A stretch of DNA of 12,872 nucleotides from an archaeon (GTDB taxonomy: Archaea; Methanobacteriota; Methanobacteria; Methanobacteriales; Methanobacteriaceae). The stretch is taken from contig JAKSUF010000019.1 in NCBI GenBank assembly GCA_024409145.1, forward strand, positions 1 to 12,872, given 5' to 3'. The position numbers and the translations under genes are program-made. The number at the start of each line of letters is the position of its first letter. The stretch's first letter is position 1. Below are positions 1 through 5,784 of this stretch, piece after piece. The notes beneath the pieces were generated by a model that was not told where the DNA came from, did not search any database, and saw nothing but the letters and a program-made list of their open reading frames with translations.

Positions 1-16
1 CACTTATTTTATTTAC

Positions 17-1018
17 TTACTCAATATTGTCTAAAAATTCAATATATTCTTCAAATAAATCAAATAATTCTTCCCTATTATTCATTTGAAAAATTCTTTG
101 TTTTAAATCAATATTTTTAGGCATCTTTTTTAAATAATAAGCAGCATGTGCTCTCATTTTAGGTATTGCAAACTTCTCTCCCTTATTTTTAATAAGCAAA
201 TCAATATGTTTTTTAAGCATATCTATTCTTTCAATATTACCAATTTCTGTAGGAAGAATTCCTTTATCTAAATAATCAACACACTCTTTTATAAGCCAAG
301 GATAACCAAGAACCCCACGACCTATCATAACTGCATCACACCCAGTCATATCCATCATTGCCTTAGCATCAAAACAAGATTGAATATCACCATTACCAAT
401 TACAGGAATATCTAATTCATCTTTTACATCCCGAATAATAGACCAATCAGATTTACCACCATAACCTTGAGATTTTGTTCTTGGATGAACTGTAATAGCT
501 GATGCACCAGCATCTTCAATTAATTTAGCAATTTCTAAAGCATTAATAGAATTCTCATCCCAACCACTTCTAATTTTAACAGTAACTGGAATATTAATAG
601 TATCTACAATAGATTCCACAATTTTATAAACCTTATCTTTATTCTTAAGTAATGCACTACCAGAATGAGATCTCTGAGTTACTTTAGTAACAGGACACCC
701 CATATTAATATCAATAATATCAGGTTTCATAAAATCACAAATAAAATCAGCAGCAAATTTAAGTGAATTTATATCAGAACCAAGAATTTGTTGAGAAATA
801 GGCCGTTCATATTCAGTCATATATAACATTTCTTTACTTTTCCAATTCCCATACATAACTGCCTTATCTGAAACCATTTCAGTTTCTATTAATCCACAAC
901 CCATAGATTTAACAATAGTTCTAAAAGCAGAATCACATACCCCTGCCATAGGAGCTAGAACAACTTGATTATCTATCTTCACATCACTAATTTTCCACTT
1001 CATAAAATCACTAGACAT
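17..1018 (-). CDS. dus: tRNA-dihydrouridine synthase (DusB/NifR3-like)
   Basis: A cytosolic FMN- and NADPH-dependent TIM-barrel enzyme that reduces specific uridines of tRNA to dihydrouridine. Visible motifs run in family order: the FMN loop LAPMAGVCD (residues 21-29), the catalytic cysteine in NMGCP (Cys108), VKIRSGWD with the conserved Lys148, the HPRT segment (His178, Arg180), GNGD (208-211) and the IGRG...PW phosphate-binding loop (232-241). At 333 residues it is full length. The segment after the catalytic Cys reads TKVTQRSHSGSAL, where relatives usually have a shorter-side-chain N-G-(A/S)-GSAL, a mild oddity. The first ATG has no visible Shine-Dalgarno site. An in-frame ATG at residue 6 (1001-1003) is preceded by AGTGATTTT, a good match to the 16S-complementary GGTGAT, so translation may start there. 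It is transcribed away from the accessory island. Which uridine it modifies cannot be read from sequence. Confidence 0.93.
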   Translation of the reverse strand: MSSDFMKWKISDVKIDNQVVLAPMAGVCDSAFRTIVKSMGCGLIETEMVSDKAVMYGNWKSKEMLYMTEYERPISQQILGSDINSLKFAADFICDFMKPDIIDINMGCPVTKVTQRSHSGSALLKNKDKVYKIVESIVDTINIPVTVKIRSGWDENSINALEIAKLIEDAGASAITVHPRTKSQGYGGKSDWSIIRDVKDELDIPVIGNGDIQSCFDAKAMMDMTGCDAVMIGRGVLGYPWLIKECVDYLDKGILPTEIGNIERIDMLKKHIDLLIKNKGEKFAIPKMRAHAAYYLKKMPKNIDLKQRIFQMNNREELFDLFEEYIEFLDNIE

Positions 1019-1131
1019 AATAAAAAGTTATAAAATAAAACCATAAGATAAAAATACTAATAACTAAACTAATAATTAAACTATTTATTTTATAATATAT
1101 AATTTTAAACATGAAATTACAGTAAAAATAA

Positions 1132-2748
1132 TTTAAACACCATACTTCAACAAGACAACTATTTTTAAAGGCAGTAGATCCTATTTTTTATAATTGTAGT
1201 TTCTCTGATTCTTATTCTGGTATTTATGGTATGGGGTGTGTTAATCTTTCTATTATAAATTGTAGTTTTGAATCTTGTGAATATGGAATTTATATTTCAT
1301 CTTGTGATGATATTTCTTTAATTAATTCTAGTTTTGTTGGTTGTGATCATGGATTTTATTCTGTACTTGGTGTAAATGCTAGTATAAATGGTGTTGTTTT
1401 TGATGAGGATTGGATTGGTATTAGTTTAGTTAATGAGAGTGGTTGTAGTATTAATGGTTCTGATTTTATTGGAGCATGTCTTGGTTTAGAGATTATTAAT
1501 TCGAATAATACTAATATTAGTTTTAATAGATTTATTAGTAATGTTGTTGCTTATTCTACATTTAATTCTTCTGTTTTAAATGATAATTTAGGTAGTAATG
1601 TTTTTAATAGTACTATTTTAGCGGATTTTAGTAGTTTTGATGATTCAAGTATTATTTTACAATATGATATGTGGAGTTGTGGTCCTGCTAGTTTAGCTAC
1701 TGTTTTGGGTAAACTTGGTTATTCTAACTTTACTCAGGATTTTATTATCAATTATACGAGTGTTGATGGTAATGGCAGTAATTTATTGAATCTTTATCTT
1801 TTTTAAAGAGATAATGGTTTTGATTGTCGAGGTTTAAAGTTAAATTCATCAAGTTTAGTGAGTTTAGATGTTGTTTTGTTGAATATTAGTGGTAATTTAC
1901 ATTATTGTGTAGTCTTTAATATTACTGATGATTGGGTTGTTCTTGGTGATTCTACTCTTGGTTTAGTTAACGTTAGTCGTGAGTCTTTTGAGGGTTTGTT
2001 TACTGGTTATGTTTTAGTTGTTGAGGGTTCTAATCGTACTGGTGTTAATTTAACTAAGGTTGAAATGGGTAGTATTTATGGTACTTTTGATGCTATGGGT
2101 AGTGTAACAGCTGCTTATAATTTATTAAATCATCCTGCTTTTACAATTCCAGGTTATAGTAATTAGATAATCTTGGTACAACAGTGGTTAATAAAAGTAA
2201 ATTTATACTGGAATTATGGTAGTAGTTTTGTTAATAAATTATCTAAATCATTTAAATCCAGTTATAAATCTATTAATTATATTTTAGGTGAGGATGTTTT
2301 TGTTATTAATTATTTAAATAATGGTTTTAGATCTATAGGCACTATTTTAAATTTTAATAATTATAAGGAAATATTTAATAATACTGTTAATTTTTATAAT
2401 TTTGTTAAGCCTATTGGTAAGAAGGTTGTTAGTAAAATTTCTAGTGTTGTTAAATCAGTTACTAAAACTGCAACTAAAACTTTAAAAGTTGTTGCTAAAA
2501 AGACATCTAATTTAGTTAAATCCGTTACTAAAAAAGCAGTTAAAACTGTAAAGAAAACTGTTAAGAAAGTAGCTAAAACTGTTAAAAAAGCAGTAACGAG
2601 GACTGTTAAAACTGTTAAAAAAACAGCGAAAAAAGTGGTAAAAGTTTTTAAAAATGTTGTTAAAAAAACAGCAAAAAAAGTAGTTAATAAAGTTAGAAGT
2701 ACTTATAACTACCTATCAAAATGTATTCGTAAACTACGATTTTGGTAA
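1132..2748 (+). pseudogene. Remnant of adhesin-like protein: beta-helix, C39 peptidase, lysine-rich tail
   Basis: One reading frame runs from just after a stop at 1129 to TAA at 2746-2748 and is interrupted only by in-frame TAA (1804-1806) and TAG (2164-2166). Translating through the stops gives one protein: right-handed beta-helix repeats (I.NCSF..C.YGIYI.. and similar, about 1183-1640), a C39-like papain-fold peptidase (about 1660-2010), and a basic tail (about 2404-2748). The peptidase triad is recognisable: Gln at -6 and Cys in WSCGPAS (Cys codon 1678-1680), His in LHYCVV (1900-1902), and Asp in LGDST (1948-1950). The first stop falls between Cys and His. There is no signal peptide, and the helix repeats begin before the first ATG (1231), so the 5' part is missing. 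Related full-length proteins are secreted surface proteins in Methanobrevibacter. Pipelines may call three pieces: 1231-1806, 1858-2166 and 2173-2748 (TTG start, no Shine-Dalgarno site). Confidence 0.8.
2404..2748 (+). repeat. Lysine-rich amphipathic tail repeat, ends RKLRFW
   Basis: The last roughly 115 codons of the C39 remnant are a degenerate repeat of K-(T/A/V)-V-K-K units: about one third lysine with Val, Thr and Ala, and almost no acidic residues. It closes with an aromatic/basic terminus, KCIRKLRFW. The DNA is correspondingly repetitive, with many GTTAAAA(A) words, so it is prone to recombination. The period of about seven residues would place Val/Ala on one face and Lys on others of a helix. 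A second, shorter copy of the same kind of ending (FKLKFW) lies at 3820-3948. Possible roles are binding to anionic cell-wall polymer, membrane or DNA. The sequence alone does not decide. Confidence 0.7.
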
Positions 2749-2773
2749 AAAATTTTTTAATAAAAATTACTTC

Positions 2774-2818
2774 ATAAGAAAAAATAAAATATATTTTTCT
2801 CTTATTTAGTAATTTTTT
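2774..2818 (+). terminator. Hairpin plus T-run after the C39 remnant
   Basis: An imperfect inverted repeat has arms 2774-2786 and 2792-2805, giving 13 pairs with a single bulged C at 2799 and a five-base loop. T6 follows at 2813-2818. It lies 26 bases past the C39 remnant's stop and before the Shine-Dalgarno site of the next gene, so it probably ends the upstream transcript. Confidence 0.45.
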
Positions 2819-2857
2819 AGATAATGTATAAAATAAATTATCAATAGGAGTGATTTT

Positions 2858-2920
2858 ATGAGTAAACCTTTTCCATTACCCCCAGAGTATATAGAAAAGA
2901 ACTTAAAAAAAATAGACTAG
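2858..2920 (+). other. Probable true start of the helical protein gene, cut off by a frameshift in C5
   Basis: ATG at 2858 is preceded by AGGAGTGAT (2846-2854), one of the strongest Shine-Dalgarno sites in the window. Its frame gives MSKPFPLPP and then stops at 2918-2920. The frame of the downstream ORF is open from 2866 and reads RVYRKELKKNRLELKKYKHVKNIDELINL straight into Met at 2971, which itself has no Shine-Dalgarno site. Adding one base in the C5 run (2879-2883) joins the two parts into a protein of about 235 residues. This could be a one-base loss in a homopolymer, a sequencing error, phase variation, or less likely programmed -1 slippage. Confidence 0.6.
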
Positions 2921-2970
2921 AACTTAAAAAATATAAACACGTAAAAAACATAGATGAATTAATTAATTTA

Positions 2971-3564
2971 ATGGATAGTTTTAGACGTGCCGAAAAATTA
3001 ATTAAACTTTCAAAATTCGATTTAGATAGATTATATAAGTATATTAATAAATCTAAAGTTGGAACTATTAAAACTGCTAAAAAAGAATTAGTTGGAATCA
3101 TTAGTTTCAGTGCAAAAGAAATGAAATTTATATCATTTACAACGATTTATGATATTATTATTTATAACTTTATGGTAGAGTTTGGTAGAAAATTGGATAG
3201 TAAAGAACTTCGTATTTGTTTAGAATCTAATTTAGTTGAAAAGCTAATTTTTGCACAAGATAACTTCATAAATATAAATGAGGTGCATTTAGACCGAAAT
3301 TATTTTAAACAATTGAAAAAAATTAAATTCAGCAAAGAAGTAAGAAAATTTGATAAATTTATTTATAATGAATATTGGCAATATATCACTACAGAAATAC
3401 TACTTGATTGTTCCATATGTGCTACTTTTGGAATATGTTCTAATTTTTTAGCGGGTTGTTATGCTTTATCTAATGGTCGTGATGAAGTTATTCATGAAGA
3501 TGTGATTAGTGGTTGGATTTTAACTTTAAAATTGTTCGATATGGATTTAAAACATTATATATGA
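2971..3564 (+). CDS. Helical protein of unknown function, partner of the C39 gene (5' part frameshifted)
   Basis: I do not recognise this family. The 197-residue reading frame is rich in Lys, Ile, Leu and Phe, mostly predicted helical, and has no signal peptide. A hydrophobic stretch lies at about 54-68 (SFTTIYDIIIYNFMV). Four cysteines near the C-terminus (147, 150, 156, 163; spacing C-x2-C-x5-C-x6-C) could bind metal or simply line a helix. The Met at 2971 is probably internal: the coding sequence extends upstream to 2866 in this frame, and the real start is likely ATG 2858 behind a poly-C frameshift. The gene at 3967 is a clear paralogue (shared FT..Y.II.Y, SNL..KL and LDR..FK.L.KIK.SK, in order). 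Each lies directly downstream of a C39-type basic tail. A two-helix membrane protein follows after 12 bases, so the pair is probably co-transcribed. Confidence 0.6.
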   Translation: MDSFRRAEKLIKLSKFDLDRLYKYINKSKVGTIKTAKKELVGIISFSAKEMKFISFTTIYDIIIYNFMVEFGRKLDSKELRICLESNLVEKLIFAQDNFININEVHLDRNYFKQLKKIKFSKEVRKFDKFIYNEYWQYITTEILLDCSICATFGICSNFLAGCYALSNGRDEVIHEDVISGWILTLKLFDMDLKHYI

Positions 3565-3576
3565 GAGTGTTAATCA

Positions 3577-3780
3577 ATGATAAAATTAGGATTTACAGCT
3601 GCAATTATTTGCAGTATTATTCTTTTTATATTCTTATTTTTAGTTTGTGTTATGGTTGCTATGCTTTTATTAGGAGACTCTTTCTTTAAAATTGGAAGAT
3701 GGCCTGCGCTAATTGCACTTATAATTTGTTATTACTTAACAAAAAAATTCTACAAAGCAGTTATACTTGTGGAAGGTTAA
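3577..3780 (+). CDS. Small two-helix membrane protein, unknown function
   Basis: A 67-residue protein with two hydrophobic segments (about 6-32 and 42-54). They are separated by a short loop, GDSFFKIGR, and followed by a basic stretch, TKKFYK, consistent with an integral membrane hairpin. GAGTG (3566-3570) upstream of the ATG is a weak Shine-Dalgarno site. It starts 12 bases after the helical protein's stop, which suggests one operon. No motif identifies it. It is about the size of many holin-like or immunity-type small membrane proteins, but nothing here distinguishes these from a generic small membrane protein. No counterpart follows the second, truncated copy of the helical gene. Confidence 0.6.
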   Translation: MIKLGFTAAIICSIILFIFLFLVCVMVAMLLLGDSFFKIGRWPALIALIICYYLTKKFYKAVILVEG

Positions 3781-3819
3781 AAATTAATTTTTATATATTT
3801 TTAATATTTTATTTTGTAA

Positions 3820-3948
3820 TTATTTTATAATGCTGTCACAAAAGTGAAAAAAGTTTTTAAAAGAATAACATCTTCAAGAACTTATAAAACAATTAAGCGC
3901 ACGGTTAATACTGTTAAAAAATTTATTTTTAAATTAAAATTTTGGTAA
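3820..3948 (+). pseudogene. Orphan C-terminal tail of a second C39/adhesin-type gene
   Basis: The frame open from 3820 to TAA 3946-3948 encodes a short basic peptide (TKVKKVFKRITSSRT... ending VKKFIFKLKFW). It resembles the end of the C39 remnant: lysine-rich with TVKK units, an aromatic/Tyr-containing segment, and a terminus K-L-K-F-W versus K-L-R-F-W. A stop lies just upstream at 3817-3819, and there is no beta-helix, peptidase or convincing start (only GTG 3844 without a Shine-Dalgarno site). It therefore looks like what remains of a second copy after most of the gene was deleted. It sits 18 bases before the paralogous helical gene, the same order as in the first cassette. Confidence 0.6.
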
Positions 3949-3966
3949 AAAGGAAGTTTTTATTAA

Positions 3967-4483
3967 ATGATTAAATTAAGAAATCAAGAGTATATTGATG
4001 AAAAATTTGAAGAAGGATATGAAAGTCTTAATAAGTATTTAGATGTTCCGGGAATGATTGAACTTCGAGAATTATTAGTTTCTTTAAGACATAGTGAGTA
4101 TCTTAATTATCTTGGAAATATTAAATATTATATTTTTGATGATATTCTTAAAGTAAGAAGAGATATTCCTTTGTTTAAAGATGCTGAAAAAGGACTAAGT
4201 AGCAGCATATTCACATTTAAATCATATAATATCAGTTGGCCTTATTTCACTGCAGTTTATTCAATAATTTTATACAGATCTATTTGTAATTATAAGCATG
4301 ATTTAAGTTTTGAAGAAAGATTAAAAATCATTCATTCAAATCTTCCTATTAAGTTAAGTTTAGGGCTTGATAAGTGTATGGCCGTTGATGACTCTTGTTT
4401 TTTAGATAGAGCATTTTAAAAAACTTAATAAAATTAAATGGTCAAAAAAGCTAAAAATACCTATTTATAATATTAAAATCTAA
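3967..4483 (+). pseudogene. Truncated, frameshifted paralogue of the helical protein
   Basis: ATG 3967 opens a 150-residue frame that stops at 4417-4419, with AGGAAG (3951-3956) as a plausible Shine-Dalgarno site. It aligns with the helical protein at 2971: (L/F)R(H/R)(S/A)E.L near the front, then FTAVYSIILY, SNLPIKL and LDRAF. The homology continues past the stop in the +1 frame from 4418: KKLNKIKWSKKLK followed by IYN, matching KQLKKIKFSKEVRK and IYN in the other copy. One extra base in the run TTTTAAAAAA (4413-4422) thus explains the stop. The shifted frame ends at 4481-4483, and the Cys-containing C-terminal third of the longer copy is absent. The shorter 150-residue product may still be made, but as a member of this family it is incomplete. 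Function unknown. Confidence 0.65.
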
Positions 4484-4523
4484 AAAATAATCTAAAAATA
4501 ATTTAAAAATAATCTAAAAAAAA
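4477..4523. repeat. Phased A-tract repeat, four near-copies of AATCTAAAAAT
   Basis: Four units follow one another at 4477, 4489, 4500 and 4511, with A-runs starting at 4482, 4494, 4505 and 4516, a spacing of 11-12 bases. A-tracts in phase with the helical turn bend DNA. The repeat sits at the boundary between the decayed island and the ribB leader. No gene is seen from 4484 to the riboswitch at 4635. That stretch is almost pure A+T and must hold the ribB promoter (TTTATATA at 4554-4561 is one candidate TATA box, unproven). Confidence 0.5.
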
Positions 4524-4634
4524 GAATACTTCCTTAAAAAGAAAATATATTTATTTATATAATAATAAAAAAATAATTATAAAGAAAATGAATATTTTAT
4601 AAAGTTTTATTAATAACTTAAAATAAATCTTTAT

Positions 4635-4778
4635 ATATTCTCAGGGCGGAGTGAAATTCTCCACCGGTGGTGATTCATTGATGATATGGAACTATTTTAA
4701 TGATTAGTCCACGAGCACGATGTGTTGATTTGGTGAAAATCCAAAACCGACGGTGATAGTCCGGATGAGAGAGAATAT
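4635..4778 (+). ncRNA. FMN riboswitch (RFN element) in the ribB leader
   Basis: This is a close match to the bacterial RFN consensus. P1 is ATATTCTC (4635-4642) pairing perfectly with GAGAATAT (4771-4778). The conserved blocks follow in order: AGGGCGGAGTGAAATTCTCC (P2, GGAG 4648-4651 with CTCC 4659-4662), ACCGGTGGTGAT, AGTCCACGAGC, TTTGGTGAAAATCC, and ACCGACGGTGATAGTCCGGATGAGAGA. In bacteria this RNA binds FMN and turns off riboflavin genes. Here it stands 125 bases before the ribB start codon, so the likely role is FMN feedback on ribB. It is notable because metabolite riboswitches are rare in archaea, where few examples outside the TPP class are known to me. Confidence 0.95.
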
Positions 4779-4791
4779 GAAGTGTTGATTA

Positions 4792-4872
4792 AATTAAATG
4801 ATATTTAATATCATTGAATTACTAATTAAACTAAATATCCTTTTTTGCCCTGATTCTAGTAAAGTAGAATTA
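4792..4872 (+). promoter_or_regulatory. Riboswitch expression platform: hairpins, U6 and anti-P1 segment
   Basis: Three structures lie between the aptamer and the ribB Shine-Dalgarno site. First is an A/T-rich hairpin, 4792-4820 (core ATGATA/TATCAT plus AATT/AATT around one mismatch). Then T6 at 4841-4846 is followed at once by GCCCTGA (4847-4853), the exact complement of TCAGGGC (4641-4647) at the edge of P1, so it can only pair when P1 is open. Last is a hairpin, TGATTCTA/TAGAATTA (4851-4858 with 4865-4872), that overlaps GCCCTGA and would compete with that long-range pairing. This arrangement allows mutually exclusive folds. Whether FMN acts on termination at the U-run, on translation, or both is inference. 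Confidence 0.6.
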
Positions 4873-4903
4873 GAAAAATTTAAAAATAAATAGGAGCGTT
4901 ACT

Positions 4904-5545
4904 ATGAATCATGAAGAAACTTTAAAAGGAAGTCCAGAAGAACGTGTAGAAATCGCATTAGAAGCTATCAGAGCTGGAAAAGGAATTATCATCACTGATG
5001 ATGAAGATAGAGAAAATGAAGGAGATATGATTTTCTCATCAGAATATTTAACTAAAGAACAAATGGCACTTCTTATTCGTGAAGGAAGTGGAATTGTTTG
5101 TTTATGTTTAACTGAAGAAATGGCTGATGAATTAGAACTTCCTTTAATGGTAGAAAACAACACAAGTACTTATGGTACTGGATTTACTATAAGTATTGAA
5201 GCTGCTGAAGGTGTAACTACTGGAGTATCTGCAGCAGATAGAGTTACTACTGTAAAAGCAGCTACTAAAGATGGTGCAAAACCAAGTGATTTAAGTCATC
5301 CTGGACATGTATTCCCGCTTAGAGCAAGATCTGGAGGAGTACTTGAAAGAGATGGACACACAGAAGCTACTGTAGATATTATGAGAATAGCTGGTCTTAA
5401 AGCAACTGGTGTTTTATGTGAAATTACATTACCTGATGGAACTATGGCAAGAATGCCTGATGTAATTAAATTTTCAGCTGAACATGATATGCCTGTAGTG
5501 ACAATTGAAGATATTATAAAATATCGTAAAGAAAACAATGTATAG
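4904..5545 (+). CDS. ribB: 3,4-dihydroxy-2-butanone 4-phosphate synthase
   Basis: Converts ribulose 5-phosphate to formate and 3,4-dihydroxy-2-butanone 4-phosphate, the four-carbon precursor of riboflavin; it is a cytosolic, Mg-dependent dimer. The 213-residue product is full length for the stand-alone bacterial enzyme. It shows the acidic metal/substrate loop DDEDRENEGD (32-41, with Arg36, Glu37 and Asp41), GSGIVCLC, MVENNTS.YGTGFT, EGVTTGVSAADR, and PSDL.HPGHVFPLRA, then GHTEATVD with metal-binding His152. These blocks match E. coli RibB, as I remember it, nearly word for word, more than expected of an archaeal-lineage enzyme, so transfer from bacteria is likely. The start is fixed by AGGAG (4892-4896), seven bases before ATG. 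An FMN riboswitch controls the leader. There is no ribA-type fusion. A hairpin plus T-run follows the stop, so it is probably monocistronic. Confidence 0.97.
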   Translation: MNHEETLKGSPEERVEIALEAIRAGKGIIITDDEDRENEGDMIFSSEYLTKEQMALLIREGSGIVCLCLTEEMADELELPLMVENNTSTYGTGFTISIEAAEGVTTGVSAADRVTTVKAATKDGAKPSDLSHPGHVFPLRARSGGVLERDGHTEATVDIMRIAGLKATGVLCEITLPDGTMARMPDVIKFSAEHDMPVVTIEDIIKYRKENNV

Positions 5546-5547
5546 AT

Positions 5548-5583
5548 GCTAATTTATTAAATTAGCTATCATACTTATTTTTT
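5548..5583 (+). terminator. Terminator after ribB
   Basis: A perfect 8-bp inverted repeat GCTAATTT/AAATTAGC (5548-5555, 5559-5566) with a three-base loop begins two bases past the ribB stop. It is followed by T6 at 5578-5583. The weak A/T stem may matter less than the T-run in an archaeon. Confidence 0.55.
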
Positions 5584-5584
5584 A

Positions 5585-5610
5585 ATATTAGTTAATAAAA
5601 TAACTAATAT
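5585..5610. repeat. Perfect 10-bp inverted repeat between ribB and tfrA
   Basis: ATATTAGTTA (5585-5594) and TAACTAATAT (5601-5610) are exact reverse complements around a six-base A-rich loop. It could be a second terminator hairpin for ribB or an operator for tfrA. It lies about 175 bases before the tfrA start, so a terminator role is more natural. Confidence 0.4.
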
Positions 5611-5651
5611 CAATATTATAAATTAATACCATTTAACTTATAATATTAAAT

Positions 5652-5660
5652 TTTATATAA
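5652..5660 (+). promoter_or_regulatory. Candidate TATA box for tfrA
   Basis: TTTATATAA preceded by an A-rich stretch (ATTAAAT) resembles an archaeal BRE/TATA pair. It would place the tfrA transcript start near 5685 with a leader of about 100 bases. In DNA this A/T-rich such matches arise by chance, so this is tentative. Confidence 0.25.
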
Positions 5661-5784
5661 TATAGTAAAGCCTTAATTTACTAGTTATTAATCAATTAGA
5701 TTAAAAATTATTATTACCAACTATTTTTATAAAAATCATATATTCTAAAGAAATTATTTTAAAAATTAGCTAAAGAGGGAAATT

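Noticed and set aside
1111..1125. ATGAAATTACAGTAA as a vestigial start of the adhesin-like gene
   Set aside because: Four codons and not in frame with recognisable downstream sequence; it cannot be distinguished from chance.
1660..2010. C39 domain as a bacteriocin leader-peptide exporter with a double-Gly substrate nearby
   Set aside because: No ABC transporter membrane or ATPase domains and no small GG-leader precursor was found in the island.
2164..2166. TAG read as pyrrolysine to join the C39 domain and tail
   Set aside because: The same gene is also broken by TAA at 1804, the N-terminus is missing, and nothing nearby suggests pyrrolysine machinery.
2173..2748. A separate histone H1-like or DNA-binding gene starting at TTG 2173
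   Set aside because: No Shine-Dalgarno site, the frame is continuous with the C39 domain apart from one TAG, and lysine-rich tails on C39/adhesin proteins explain it better.
2856..3101. Minus-strand ORF of 81 codons
   Set aside because: It lies opposite the helical gene's coding sequence, and its hydrophobic composition is what antisense of A-rich Lys codons produces.
4909..5538. Minus-strand ORFs opposite ribB
   Set aside because: Serine-rich shadows of a highly conserved enzyme gene.
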